This document shows, piece by piece, positions 51,431 through 60,514 of a stretch of 64,000 nucleotides of DNA (position 1 is the stretch's first letter; the number at the start of each line of letters is the position of its first letter). A program made the position numbers and the translations under genes. This stretch comes from Psychrobacillus sp. INOP01. GTDB lineage: Bacteria; Bacillota; Bacilli; Bacillales_A; Planococcaceae. Where the stretch lies: contig NZ_CP073315.1 of the NCBI RefSeq assembly GCF_018140925.1, positions 2,480,001 to 2,544,000 on the forward strand, in the 5' to 3' direction. Below the pieces are notes generated by a model. The model was not told the origin of the DNA and ran no database searches. It saw only the letters and a list, made by a program, of their open reading frames with translations.

Positions 51431-51875
51431 AAGAAAACCCCTCTCGACGATTTTTGATGCTTACTTAATATGGTTTGAAAAACTGAAAAAATGCAATTTA
51501 TTTTTTGCTGAAATGTAAAATGAAAAAGTAACAATAAACCACAAAAACTAGTTACTTCAGGCTGCGATTGTACTAGGAAGTAAAGGGTCTCTATTTGTAT
51601 ATATGGAAAGTAATCAGATAGAAATATGCTGAATAAATTTAGTGGTTAAGGATTTCTTTCAGAGCACTGGATTGATCAAAGCGCTTAAGAGCTATAAGAG
51701 CGATTGAAGGATTTCGCTAGTAATGTAGCGAATATTGAAGAGGTGAGTTTTTAGGGGCAAACATTTTTGCAATAACAGCTATTAGATCTTAAAGTAGTGC
51801 TGTTTGCGATAAAAAATGGGACTTATTTGAATACAGTTCTGGAAAAAGAGTTTAAAAGTAAAGGTGGGTGATTAG
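51431..51875. other. Intergenic stretch without a recognised gene
   Basis: The sequence has several short repeats of AGCGCTTAAGAGC-like words near 51680-51730 but no plausible frame. The leader of the oxidoreductase gene with its GGTGGGTGA site ends it. Confidence 0.35.
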
Positions 51876-52868
51876 ATGGAGAATATTCGGTGGGGAGTAT
51901 TAAGTACGGCGAATATCGCACAGAAACAACTAATACCCGCAATTGATAGAGCAAGTAATGCTGAGCTAATAGCTATTGCGAGTCGAGGAAGCCAAGTGCA
52001 TCCAGTAGCTTCCAAATTAGGTATTGCTAAAGCCTATGAAAGCTATGAAGAGCTTCTTAATGATTCAGATATTGAAGCTGTCTACATTCCGCTTCCTAAT
52101 CATTTGCATAAAGAATGGGTAATTAAAGCTGCTAAGCAAGGAAAGCATATACTATGCGAAAAGCCAGTTGCGTTAACAGCTGTCGAGGCAGAAGAAATGG
52201 TGGAAATATGTCGCGAAAATAACGTGAAATTCATGGAAGCCTTCATGTATCAGCTGCATCCACAGCATCAGCGCGTTAAAGAAATTTTATCATCCGGCGA
52301 AATTGGGGACATAAAGCTTATTAAATCGAGTCATTCTTTTCATTTACAATCCCGTGTCGATAAATTTAGAATGGACAAAGCGATGGGTGGAGGCTCTCTT
52401 TATGATGTTGGTTGCTATAGCATTCATGCGATTCGCTACTTGTTAGATTCCGAACCAGTTTCTGTGCAATGCTTTGCGGAACTTGATCCTGAAACTGGTG
52501 TAGATATAAGCACATTTGGATATTTGAACATGGGCGGTGGAGTACGTGCCATGTTTGACTGCAGTTTTGATATGACTGGAAGAAATGAATATGAAGTAAT
52601 AGGTACAAAAGGCACGATCAAAGTACCTTTTGCCTTCCGACCAGATAATAACGGAGGAGTAGGGAAAGTTATTACTCAAGTCGCAGACATGGTCCGTGAA
52701 GAAAATGTATATGGGGATCTATATCGACTAGAGGTGGAGCATTTTTCTAATGTAATACAAATGAATAGTGATCCAGAAATTACAGGAAATTCTACTATTA
52801 ATAATATGCGAGTAATAGAAGCTTGTTATCAATCTATACAAACCGGTGAACTCGTAGAGATGAAGTAA
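51876..52868 (+). CDS. Gfo/Idh/MocA-family oxidoreductase
   Basis: The 330-residue NAD(P)-dependent sugar-type dehydrogenase has an N-terminal Rossmann fold (WGVLSTANIAQKQLIPAI, IASRG; EKPVALTAVEAEEMV with the EKP motif near 95) and a C-terminal alpha/beta domain (GGGSLYDVGCYSIHAIRYLL with the catalytic Asp/His). Relatives oxidise sugars, inositols or reduce their keto forms. The next gene, a galactose mutarotase, starts about 30 nt later, so the two form a sugar-metabolism operon. The substrate is unknown. Confidence 0.92.
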   Translation: MENIRWGVLSTANIAQKQLIPAIDRASNAELIAIASRGSQVHPVASKLGIAKAYESYEELLNDSDIEAVYIPLPNHLHKEWVIKAAKQGKHILCEKPVALTAVEAEEMVEICRENNVKFMEAFMYQLHPQHQRVKEILSSGEIGDIKLIKSSHSFHLQSRVDKFRMDKAMGGGSLYDVGCYSIHAIRYLLDSEPVSVQCFAELDPETGVDISTFGYLNMGGGVRAMFDCSFDMTGRNEYEVIGTKGTIKVPFAFRPDNNGGVGKVITQVADMVREENVYGDLYRLEVEHFSNVIQMNSDPEITGNSTINNMRVIEACYQSIQTGELVEMK

Positions 52869-52900
52869 AGAAGTAATATAGGAGAGGATTGAATTGCTTA

Positions 52901-53959
52901 GTGTTAGTGGAAGAGAAAATATTTGGATTTATAGATGGTCTGCCGGTTACATTATTTACCGTAAGAAATAAAAACGGTTTTGAAGTATCCTGCATGAATT
53001 ATGGATGCGTAATTACTGAGATTTTAGCATCTGATCGAGCTCAACAATACGAAAATGTTGTTCTCGGATATGATACGTTAGAGGAATACGATCATAATCC
53101 AAAGTACTTAGGAGCAGTTGTAGGTCGAGTTGCTGGTCGCATCAGTGGAGACTCTTTTTGTATAGGAGAGGATATCTACAATCTCCAAAAAAATGATAAA
53201 AATAATCATATACATGGAGGTCTCAATGGATTTAGTCATACAATATGGAATGCTACTGTGTTGGAAGGAGACCAAGATACTACAATTGAGTTTACCTATT
53301 TAAGCGCAGATGGGGAAGAAGGATACCCTGGTAATCTAGAAATGAAAGTAAATTACACCATTTTACACGAGGAAGACACGCTATTAATTACATACACTGG
53401 TATTTCTGATAAAGACACATTAGTAAATGTAACGAATCACTCATATTTTAATCTTAGTGGGAATTTGAAAAGGGATGTATTAGGCCATGCACTAACGATG
53501 GATAGTCCTTTGTATTTAGAGTTAAATGAGGAGTTTCTTCCGACCGGAAATATAGTGCCGGTTGAGAACTCTGTATTTGATTTTAGAGAAGGTCGTAAAA
53601 TAATGGATGGAGTGGCCTCTGTTCATCCACAAAATGTATTAGTCGGAAACGGTTACGACCATCCATTTTTATTTACTGAAAACGAACTTAATGCAATGTT
53701 ATTAACAGAAGCAGAAAGTGGTCGTAAACTAGTAGTAGAAACGACAGAGTCTGCAGTCGTTTTCTATACAGGAAATAACATGGGCAATACGGAAATTATG
53801 AGAGGCGAAGAGCTAAGAGATTATTTAGGTTTATGCCTGGAAACGCAAGGGCCACCTGATTCAATTCATCATCCTCATTTCCTTTCGTCTATTCTACGAG
53901 CAGGGGATGAGTACAAGACCACAACAATTTATTCTTTCGGAGTTATAGCAGAAGAATAA
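52901..53959 (+). CDS. Aldose 1-epimerase (galactose mutarotase)
   Basis: It interconverts alpha and beta anomers of hexoses. It is about 352 residues long. It has NYGCVITEILASDR, VVGRVAGRISGD, the first catalytic His in NHIHGGLNGFSH (about 100), the second in VTNHSYFNLSG (about 180) and GLCLETQGPPDSIHHPHF near the C-terminus. The start is uncertain: TTG 52889 is almost on the GGAGAGG site, so GTG 52901 is given. It is co-directional with the Gfo/Idh/MocA gene. A strong terminator follows. Confidence 0.9.
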   Translation: MLVEEKIFGFIDGLPVTLFTVRNKNGFEVSCMNYGCVITEILASDRAQQYENVVLGYDTLEEYDHNPKYLGAVVGRVAGRISGDSFCIGEDIYNLQKNDKNNHIHGGLNGFSHTIWNATVLEGDQDTTIEFTYLSADGEEGYPGNLEMKVNYTILHEEDTLLITYTGISDKDTLVNVTNHSYFNLSGNLKRDVLGHALTMDSPLYLELNEEFLPTGNIVPVENSVFDFREGRKIMDGVASVHPQNVLVGNGYDHPFLFTENELNAMLLTEAESGRKLVVETTESAVVFYTGNNMGNTEIMRGEELRDYLGLCLETQGPPDSIHHPHFLSSILRAGDEYKTTTIYSFGVIAEE

Positions 53960-53963
53960 TACA

Positions 53964-54008
53964 TAAAAAAGCCGAGAGAAGTTTAAGACACTTCTTCCGG
54001 CTTTTTTT
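53964..54008. terminator. Bidirectional terminator
   Basis: Arms AAAAAAGCCG and CGGCTTTTTT with an inner AGAAGT/ACTTCT stem; shared by mutarotase and the convergent aldo/keto reductase. Confidence 0.85.
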
Positions 54009-54009
54009 A

Positions 54010-54822
54010 TTAGAATTGAATTTCGTCTGGGTCAGGACCCATGCGAACATTTGTAGCTAGTTTAGCAATTGCGTCCATATCTTCAGACGATAATTTGAAG
54101 TCAAAGACATTAAAGTTTTCTTGAATACGACTAGGAGTAATTGATTTTGGTAAAGCAACTCGTCCTAATTGTAAGTGCCAGCGAAGCACAATTTGTGATG
54201 GAGACTTCCCATATTTTTCAGCCAACTGGTGGAATAAATCAAAATCCAAGAATTTCCCTTGCATAAGGGGACTCCAAGCTTCTACATGAATACCTTTGTC
54301 GGATAAATAATTCACATAGTTCTGCTGTGGTAATTGGGGGTGTAGCTCGATTTGATTGATCATAGGCGTCATCAATCCAGCTGCCTCTAATTGCTCCAAG
54401 TGGTGTTCTTTGAAGTTAGACACACCAATTGACTTTATTTTTCCTTCATTGTACAGCTCAACAAGTGCACGCCAAGCTTCTACAATACCGTCAACTGGCC
54501 AATGGATTAAGCATAAATCTAGATAGTCCGTGTTTAAACGGTTAAGGGACTCTTGAAATGCTTCTTTTGTACGGCCTGCACGAACGTCATCGTTCCAAAT
54601 TTTTGAAGTTAGGAAGATATCTTCACGAGCAACACCAGAAGCAGCAATTCCTTTTGCCACTCCTTCTTCGTTACCGTAAGTAGCTGCAGTATCAATATGA
54701 CGATAGCCGACGCGAAGAGCCTCTTCTACAGCAGCTGGAGCTTCTGTTTCGTTATCAACTTGCCAAACACCAAAACCAATTTGAGGGATTTTCAATCCAT
54801 TACTAAGTGTTAGAAATTCCAT
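54010..54822 (-). CDS. Aldo/keto reductase
   Basis: The 270-residue NADPH-dependent TIM-barrel reductase has a visible tetrad: Asp44 and Tyr49 in GYRHIDTAATYGNE, Lys in LTSKIWND (about 77) and His in LCLIHWPVDG (about 108). GVSNFKEHHLEQL and the C-terminal cofactor block VALPKSITPSRIQENFNVF are present. It belongs to the AKR5/YvgN-type 2,5-diketo-gluconate/glyoxal reductase group. GAGAGGAG precedes the ATG. It is probably monocistronic; the radical SAM gene lies 68 nt upstream on the same strand. Confidence 0.94.
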   Translation of the reverse strand: MEFLTLSNGLKIPQIGFGVWQVDNETEAPAAVEEALRVGYRHIDTAATYGNEEGVAKGIAASGVAREDIFLTSKIWNDDVRAGRTKEAFQESLNRLNTDYLDLCLIHWPVDGIVEAWRALVELYNEGKIKSIGVSNFKEHHLEQLEAAGLMTPMINQIELHPQLPQQNYVNYLSDKGIHVEAWSPLMQGKFLDFDLFHQLAEKYGKSPSQIVLRWHLQLGRVALPKSITPSRIQENFNVFDFKLSSEDMDAIAKLATNVRMGPDPDEIQF

Positions 54823-54890
54823 GTATATATCTCTCCTCTCGAAAGTCTAATATTACCACTTGCACCACTTCGTTTCTATAAGTAAGTGCA

Positions 54891-55766
54891 TTAAACTCCA
54901 AACCTCTGTCTATATCCACATTTTCTGCACATTTCTTCCACTGCTTCTCTTCTTGTAAATCCATCATACAAATTATTCGCTCGTTCACTCTCAATAATGT
55001 CTGAAAAAGAACTATTATTAATATTACCTAAGTTAATCACACCTTCTCCATCTAGACAACATGGTACGACAGTTCCATCGACAAGTATAGCCGCTTGGTT
55101 TCGGAGGGCGTGACAAAATCCTTTTCCATCATCCTCTGGTGCAAATAAGCTAGGCCATTGAAACTCATGATCTTGGTTTAAATATACATTATGTGCAATT
55201 TTAATCCCTTTACCCGGTTGTACTTTTTCTTCAATTTTAAAATCTAGATTATATTCTTTTTCAAGTATTTCCAGTGTTTCTCGATTTCTACGTTGAGCAA
55301 CTTCTGAAACCTGATCCCTCTGTAAGTTCCATAATCGATAGGAGATGATAATATTGTGTTCCTTGGCTTCTCGAACAAAATCCAGAATATCTCCTAGATA
55401 TTTCTCGCGATTTTCGGACCCTTCATGACCATCGAAGCTATGTAAAGAGAAATTAATTTGGCGCAGTGCTGGTTTTCCTAAAAGTTTATGTCTATTTTTA
55501 TTGATAAGGGTGCCATTTGTCGTTATATTAACTTTAAAACCCTTGGCATGACTGGCATCTAATAATTGATCGACTCGTGGATGTAAAAGTGGCTCACCTT
55601 TTACATGGAGGTAAATATATTTTGTATGTGGTCGAATTTGATCTAATGTTTTGTTAAATGCATCTAGTTTGAGAATATTCTTTGCTCTACTTGTCGGTGG
55701 ACAGAAGCTACAAGCAAGATTACAAACGCTAGTAATTTCAATATACATTTTTTTAAAGGTTTTCAA
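54891..55766 (-). CDS. Radical SAM protein with SPASM-type C-terminal cysteines
   Basis: The 291-residue protein binds a [4Fe-4S] cluster through CNLACSFC (Cys about 15, 19, 22). The GEPLLHP and NITTNGTLI radical-SAM motifs follow. The C-terminal region has FCHALRNQAAILVDGTVVPC (about 222-241) and CRKCGYRQRFG, a short SPASM auxiliary-cluster pattern. No peptide precursor gene is evident nearby. Homologues are common as stand-alone genes in Bacillales with no assigned substrate. Confidence 0.9.
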   Translation of the reverse strand: MKTFKKMYIEITSVCNLACSFCPPTSRAKNILKLDAFNKTLDQIRPHTKYIYLHVKGEPLLHPRVDQLLDASHAKGFKVNITTNGTLINKNRHKLLGKPALRQINFSLHSFDGHEGSENREKYLGDILDFVREAKEHNIIISYRLWNLQRDQVSEVAQRRNRETLEILEKEYNLDFKIEEKVQPGKGIKIAHNVYLNQDHEFQWPSLFAPEDDGKGFCHALRNQAAILVDGTVVPCCLDGEGVINLGNINNSSFSDIIESERANNLYDGFTRREAVEEMCRKCGYRQRFGV

Positions 55767-55845
55767 GGTATGTACTCCATTCCATTTCTTATTACTCTCA
55801 TTTTATCAGAATATCACCTTAAGTTGACTAGTTTTGAACATAATA

Positions 55846-55886
55846 AAACACCTCCAAATGGCAACTTGTCCAATTGGAGATGTTAT
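55846..55886. terminator. Terminator hairpin
   Basis: Arms AACACCTCCAAAT and AATTGGAGATGTT with one or two mismatches, after the acidic protein gene on the minus strand. Confidence 0.5.
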
Positions 55887-55891
55887 TAAAA

Positions 55892-56530
55892 TTAAAGATC
55901 TATAATTTCATCGTATCCGACCATTCTATCCATATGACTAGCGATCATTGCTATAATAGTACTGGCTTCATCTTTTTTGAAGGTAAAGGTGCTTTCATCT
56001 TCGAGCTCCTCGTCATCTGTCCAAATACGATTCACCCTACGGAGAACACCATCGCCATTTGAACTGTCTACACCGAACTGATAAGTTACTTCAATTTCAT
56101 CTTCTATTAGAAATGCAGTGACTTCAGGAGTTTCCCATTCCACATCAATTTCCTCGACTGTAATTTCGTCGTCTTCGTCATCTTCCATATAAACCAATTC
56201 ACTATCAGTATCGTCCATAAGAAACTCGTGAAAGCTTTCATGGACAACTTCTATAATATCAGTAATATCATCCAATATTATTCTAGTAGGTTGGAGAAGT
56301 TCGACATCGAAGCTTTCTACATAGAACTCTTCGTTATATGGATCAAACAGAATGGTACAAAAATAGTCTCGCTCTTCCTCTTCGGTACTAACAAAAAATT
56401 CAATTCTTGGATGTTTAGAAGCGCGATTAATATTCATATGGCCGACTTGGTCGTACTCCTCACAAATCGAGTTCAAATGATCCTGTAGCTCCTCTGATAC
56501 TCTGTCAAACCATTCCGTAGTAATAGTCAT
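55892..56530 (-). CDS. Acidic protein of unknown function
   Basis: The 212-residue soluble protein is extremely rich in Asp and Glu, with a poly-acidic segment near residues 105-130 (MDDTDSELVYMEDDEDDE). There is a structured-looking N-terminal part (WFDRVSEELQDHLNSICEEY) and a C-terminal part ending IIAMIASHMDRMVGYDEI. No signal peptide, membrane helix or known motif is seen. It is convergent to nothing and divergent from tlp. I do not recognise the family, but the codon use and ribosome binding site (GAGGGGCGG) support a real gene. Confidence 0.72.
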   Translation of the reverse strand: MTITTEWFDRVSEELQDHLNSICEEYDQVGHMNINRASKHPRIEFFVSTEEEERDYFCTILFDPYNEEFYVESFDVELLQPTRIILDDITDIIEVVHESFHEFLMDDTDSELVYMEDDEDDEITVEEIDVEWETPEVTAFLIEDEIEVTYQFGVDSSNGDGVLRRVNRIWTDDEELEDESTFTFKKDEASTIIAMIASHMDRMVGYDEIIDL

Positions 56531-56676
56531 TACCGCCCCTCATCATTTTCTCCTACTATCTTGTCCCAATTGGAAATTATTATTCCAGCGAATAAAAGAA
56601 ATTTAGAAAATCCGAATATTTTTAAAGAGATAGGGGACGATAAAATGCGTATGACAAAAAACAAGGAGGAACTGAA

Positions 56677-56904
56677 ATGACTAATAACAATAAACCAAAA
56701 CCAGATGACCGATCAGATAACGTAAAAAAGTTGAAAAAAATGGTGAAAAACACGACCGAGAACATGGAAGCTGCGGAAGAAACGATGGAACACACTACTG
56801 GAAATGATCGAGAAGCCGTCCGAGAGAAAAATGAACGTCGAAAAGAAAGTATTGAAGGTTTTCGAAGAGAAATATTAGACGAGGCAGAAGCTCGCAAAAA
56901 ATAA
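56677..56904 (+). CDS. tlp: Small acid-soluble spore protein Tlp
   Basis: The 75-residue protein matches Tlp, a minor spore core protein. It has KPKPDDRSDNVKKLKKMVKN at the start and EKNERRKESIEGFRREI near the end. It is hydrophilic and helical, without cysteine (the thioredoxin-like name is historical). In Bacillus it is made in the forespore under sigma-G. AAGGAGG precedes the ATG. A terminator follows directly. Its presence marks the organism as a spore former. Confidence 0.95.
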   Translation: MTNNNKPKPDDRSDNVKKLKKMVKNTTENMEAAEETMEHTTGNDREAVREKNERRKESIEGFRREILDEAEARKK

Positions 56905-56909
56905 CAAAA

Positions 56910-56950
56910 AAAGAAAACCTATTGATCATTGCATCAATAGGTTTTCTTAC
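56910..56950 (+). terminator. Terminator of tlp
   Basis: Arms AAGAAAACCTATTGAT and ATCAATAGGTTTTCTT. Confidence 0.85.
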
Positions 56951-56957
56951 ATTATGA

Positions 56958-57028
56958 AGCGGGTGAAGAGAATCGAACTCTCATCATCAGCTTGGAAGGC
57001 TGAGGTTTTACCACTAAACTACACCCGC
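56958..57028 (-). tRNA. tRNA-Gly (TCC)
   Basis: The minus strand folds as a cloverleaf starting GCGGGTG and ending CACCCGC. The anticodon loop CTTCCAA gives anticodon TCC, and GTTCGATTC is the T loop. No CCA is encoded. It is the last gene of a five-tRNA row read from 57639 downward. Confidence 0.93.
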
Positions 57029-57034
57029 ACAATA

Positions 57035-57110
57035 TGGTGGCTCAGGACGGAATCGAACCGCCGACACAAGGATTTTCAGTCCTTTGCTCTACCGACTGAG
57101 CTACTGAGCC
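57035..57110 (-). tRNA. tRNA-Phe (GAA)
   Basis: The minus strand starts GGCTCAG and ends CTGAGCCACCA. The anticodon stem-loop GGACTGAAAATCC has anticodon GAA. CCA is encoded. Confidence 0.95.
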
Positions 57111-57250
57111 TCATCGATTTACGCTAAGCTGAGCATCTCTTCGTCAGCTTCACTTGCTCTATCAGTCACGTACTTGAGTACGCTCCTTCTTTCGCTCGAT
57201 TGCTTCCTCGACCTGCTTGCTTATCCTAAATCTCAAATTAAAATAATAAA

Positions 57251-57326
57251 TGGCGGTCCCGACCGGGATCGAACCGGCGATCTCCTGCGTGACAGGCAGG
57301 CATGTTAACCGCTACACCACGGGACC
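57251..57326 (-). tRNA. tRNA-Asp (GTC)
   Basis: The minus strand starts GGTCCCG and ends CGGGACCGCCA. The anticodon loop CTGTCAC gives GTC. CCA is encoded. A 140-nt spacer separates it from tRNA-Phe. Confidence 0.95.
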
Positions 57327-57329
57327 ATT

Positions 57330-57404
<75 letters not shown>

Positions 57405-57492
57405 ACAATAAAATACGTACAAATATTATCATACTACGCTCAAAGAAAGTAAGACACCTGCTTCGGTGTTAATCGCTTTCTTCGTGAAGCCA

Positions 57493-57513
57493 TTTGCTCC
57501 ACCCGCGACAATA
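57493..57513 (-). pseudogene. Fragment of a tRNA-fMet gene
   Basis: TTGCTCCACCCGCGACAATA repeats the 5' end of the intact initiator gene (57390-57410) with one base missing, including the bases just outside it. No cloverleaf remains. Confidence 0.5.
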
Positions 57514-57546
57514 ATAAATTTACAACTATTAACAATAAAATAAAAA

Positions 57547-57639
57547 TGGAGGAGGAAGAGGGATTCGAACCCCCGCGCGGTATGACCCGCCTGTCGGTTT
57601 TCAAGACCGATCCCTTCAGCCGAACTTGGGTATTCCTCC
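57547..57639 (-). tRNA. tRNA-Ser (TGA)
   Basis: The minus strand starts GGAGGAA and ends TTCCTCC-T-CCA. The anticodon loop CTTGAAA gives TGA, and the long variable arm is that of serine tRNAs. The discriminator base reads T, where G is usual. Confidence 0.92.
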
Positions 57640-57907
57640 AAAGAAAATAATAGATTGGATATTTTCCAAATCATCATTTGCGACTTTTATATTATATAAC
57701 ATTATCGAACAGAAAGGCAATGTTTTTTTGAGAAAAATTTAAATTAGTTTCTAAAACGGTTGATATTGGTAAATTCTTTGTGTTTTGGTTTCCGAAAATC
57801 TTGCAAAGTTAAAGTTATGTAAATTCATTATCTCTTTATTTCACAACCTTAAACATACACTTCTATTTTTGGGACATCATAAGGAAAAGTAATATGAGGT
57901 GATGTAA

Positions 57908-59440
57908 ATGATTATCGAAAGGTCATCGGAATGGGCAGAGGGTTTTATTAAACGATTGGAAAATGTTGAGCCATGGGATAATTGGACTCTTTATAATATG
58001 AGCTATGATATTGCAAAAAATAATTTAATCACAGAGTTTACAGGTCTTCAATCTCCTAAGTATTTGACTAATTTAAAGCCACTTGAACATCAATTAAAGG
58101 TTGCGGAAACAGTTATTGAAAGAATGAATGGAAAAGCAATATTGGCTGATGAGGTGGGGCTTGGTAAAACAATTGAAGCTGGTTTGATATTGAAGGAATA
58201 TCTTGTTCGTGGACTGGTAAAGAAGGCTTTAATATTGGCCCCCGCTTCACTTATCAATCAATGGGTGGAGGAGCTGCATTATAAATTTTATATACCAGCT
58301 GTGCCTTATAAGAAAAATACTCCATTAGAGCATTGTGATGTTGTCGTTCTGAGTATGGATACAGCGAAAAAAAGTCCTCACAGAGAACTTATCTTTGCGC
58401 AGGATTATGACATGATTATTATTGATGAAGCGCATAAGTTAAAAAACCACAAAACCAAAATCTACGAGTTTGTACAAAGTTTAAAGAAGAAGTTTTGCTT
58501 ACTATTAACTGCTACCCCTGTTCAAAATGATGTATTTGAATTATTTAACCTTATTTCGTTACTAAAACCTGGACATCTTGGAAATTATGAGGCGTTTCAA
58601 TCGGCATTCTCTGCTAGCAAACATGATTTAGAGCATGATGATTACTTGAAGGAGTTAGTAAACCAGGTGATGGTTCGAAATCGTAGACAGGACACGGGAA
58701 TAGAGTGGACGAATCGCCAAGTAAATATTATTCCAATACAGTTTACGAACGAAGAAAAAGAAGTGTACGAAATGATAGTGGATTTAAAAAACATCTCACC
58801 TGTATTTTCAGGTGCCTTTTCGATGATTACACTGCAGAAGGAAATGTGTAGTAGCAAGGAGGCTACATTTCTTACATTAAATAAAATGCGGCAAAATTGT
58901 GGAAATCCAGAGGAAAACGCTTCTGTAGAAAATGTTATGCAAAGATTAATGGCGTTAGAAATAAATTCAAAAGCAGAGAAAGCATACGAAATAATATCAC
59001 AAGCGAAGGATAAAGTAATTATTTTTACAGAATATAAAGCAAGCCAAGCATACTTACAGTGGTATTTACACACAAAAGGTATTACGAGTGTGCTTTTTAA
59101 TGGGAAATTCAATAAAAACAAGCGGGACTATATGAAGCATTTATTTAAAGAGCATGCTCAAGTATTGATAGCCACTGAATCAGGTGGGGAAGGGATTAAC
59201 CTTCAATTCTGTCATCATGTGATCAATTATGATTTGCCATGGAATCCGATGAAGTTGGAACAGCGTATAGGACGTGTACACCGGCTGGGGCAAGAACATG
59301 ACGTTCATATTTATAATTTGGCAATTGATAACACGATTGAGATAGATATATTGCGACTACTCTACAAAAAAATTGATGTATTTGAAAAGGTTGTAGGTGA
59401 TTTAGATGATATATTGTCCGCTTTCCAAAAAACGATATAA
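57908..59440 (+). CDS. yqhH: SNF2-family helicase YqhH
   Basis: The 510-residue RapA/SNF2-type helicase has Walker A (LADEVGLGKTIEAGL, about 79-93), Walker B (MIIIDEAHKLKN, about 175), motif III (LLTATPVQND) and the C-terminal helicase half (FTEYKASQAYLQWYL; INLQFCHHVINYDLPWNPMK; QRIGRVHRLGQ). It is compact, with no extra domains. The pair with yqhG 26 nt downstream matches the yqhH-yqhG arrangement of Bacillus. The cellular role is not established. Start ATG 57908 has GAGGTGA. Confidence 0.92.
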   Translation: MIIERSSEWAEGFIKRLENVEPWDNWTLYNMSYDIAKNNLITEFTGLQSPKYLTNLKPLEHQLKVAETVIERMNGKAILADEVGLGKTIEAGLILKEYLVRGLVKKALILAPASLINQWVEELHYKFYIPAVPYKKNTPLEHCDVVVLSMDTAKKSPHRELIFAQDYDMIIIDEAHKLKNHKTKIYEFVQSLKKKFCLLLTATPVQNDVFELFNLISLLKPGHLGNYEAFQSAFSASKHDLEHDDYLKELVNQVMVRNRRQDTGIEWTNRQVNIIPIQFTNEEKEVYEMIVDLKNISPVFSGAFSMITLQKEMCSSKEATFLTLNKMRQNCGNPEENASVENVMQRLMALEINSKAEKAYEIISQAKDKVIIFTEYKASQAYLQWYLHTKGITSVLFNGKFNKNKRDYMKHLFKEHAQVLIATESGGEGINLQFCHHVINYDLPWNPMKLEQRIGRVHRLGQEHDVHIYNLAIDNTIEIDILRLLYKKIDVFEKVVGDLDDILSAFQKTI

Positions 59441-59466
59441 ATTGGGACATGTAAAGGAGGATATAA

Positions 59467-60246
59467 ATGTATCCGCAACAAGTTCAACAGTACTTACGAA
59501 CTTTTTTCTCTGAAAATAATTGTCAGTTCGTGAATGACACAGATCACTATCTTACTGTTCAGCTGACGATTGATATGGATAAACGAATTATGAATAGACC
59601 TTATTATTGGCAATACGTAGAAAGCGTAGGGGCGGTACCTTGTCCGTCACAACTTACATTAATAACGGACCAAACAAAGCTGAAAGATAATATTAAGGGG
59701 GAATTGGTACATTTCGGATCACCAAGACTTGGCCAACTCTTTCAAGCAACGTATGAAATGGGTGCTTTTATCCAAATGTTTGAGCAAATGGAGGAGACGA
59801 TAAACCGTCCAATACTAACTCCTTGGCTAGGGGTGAACTATAAAATTTCCTATTACAGTAACCAAACGAAAGAAATGCTCCATTCACTAGGCATTAATCT
59901 AATGAATGGCAATATAATAACGGATTTTCATGCTTCTTTAAGCGAGATGAATATTGCATCTACAATGCCAAAAAATGCTTTTTTATTGCCTTACGTTATA
60001 AAACCAGTTCGGGGTTTAGAGCGCTTAGATGGAGTGGTTGAAAACGTCATTCAGCAGGATGATCATTCATGGGCCGAACAAGCAAAAAAAAGATGGCAGA
60101 GAGATATACGGGTGTTAGAATTCTTTTATGAGGGAGTAGAAGAAAGGCCAGAATGCTACGAGATGGAGAAAACTGCATTACAGCAACAATACGAAGCAAG
60201 AATAAAGATAGAAATTATAAATGGAGGTCTATTTTACTTAAAATAG
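59467..60246 (+). CDS. yqhG: YqhG-family protein
   Basis: The 259-residue cytoplasmic protein is recognised by similarity to B. subtilis YqhG. It has VQQYLRTFFSENNCQ at the start, LTVQLTIDMDKRIMNRPYYW, then VHFGSPRLGQLFQ. It has no catalytic motif or membrane helix and its function is unknown. AAAGGAGG precedes the ATG. It is translated with yqhH. The last codons form half of a hairpin, so the 3' end of the gene is part of the transcript's end structure. Confidence 0.9.
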   Translation: MYPQQVQQYLRTFFSENNCQFVNDTDHYLTVQLTIDMDKRIMNRPYYWQYVESVGAVPCPSQLTLITDQTKLKDNIKGELVHFGSPRLGQLFQATYEMGAFIQMFEQMEETINRPILTPWLGVNYKISYYSNQTKEMLHSLGINLMNGNIITDFHASLSEMNIASTMPKNAFLLPYVIKPVRGLERLDGVVENVIQQDDHSWAEQAKKRWQRDIRVLEFFYEGVEERPECYEMEKTALQQQYEARIKIEIINGGLFYLK

Positions 60247-60294
60247 ACCTCTCTAAAAACCCATCTTGAGTCTTTACTCAAGATGGGTTTCATG
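60223..60294 (+). terminator. Two consecutive hairpins ending the yqhH-yqhG transcript
   Basis: The first (GGAGGTCTATTTT and AAAATAGACCTC) overlaps the stop codon of yqhG. The second (AAACCCATCTTGAGT and ACTCAAGATGGGTTT) follows at once. Confidence 0.75.
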
Positions 60295-60467
60295 TTATTT
60301 GCTTACACTTCACGGGTAGGTTATCAACTAATCTGGGAAAAACAAGATATTTTCGTACGAAGTAGACGCTTTTAATACTGATCATCTGTTTAGAGCCTGT
60401 TGCCTATCAACGGTGTATCAGTGACTGGCTTGCGAGGTACATATGTAAAACTTTTTAAAATCAGTAC

Positions 60468-60506
60468 AAAAAGGCTTTCGAAGCAAAAACTTCGAAAGCT
60501 TTCCTA
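60468..60506. terminator. Terminator of the guanine deaminase gene (minus)
   Basis: Arms AAGGCTTTCGAAG and CTTCGAAAGCTTT. Confidence 0.65.
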
Positions 60507-60514
60507 TTATTTTA

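Noticed and set aside
57110-57250. Possible sixth tRNA in the spacer between tRNA-Phe and tRNA-Asp
   Set aside because: CGTACTTGAGTACG forms only a short hairpin, and no cloverleaf or T loop can be drawn.
58642-59121. A 159-codon minus-strand frame inside yqhH
   Set aside because: It is the longest shadow in the window but lies fully antisense to the helicase motifs and shows biased hydrophobic composition typical of reverse translations.
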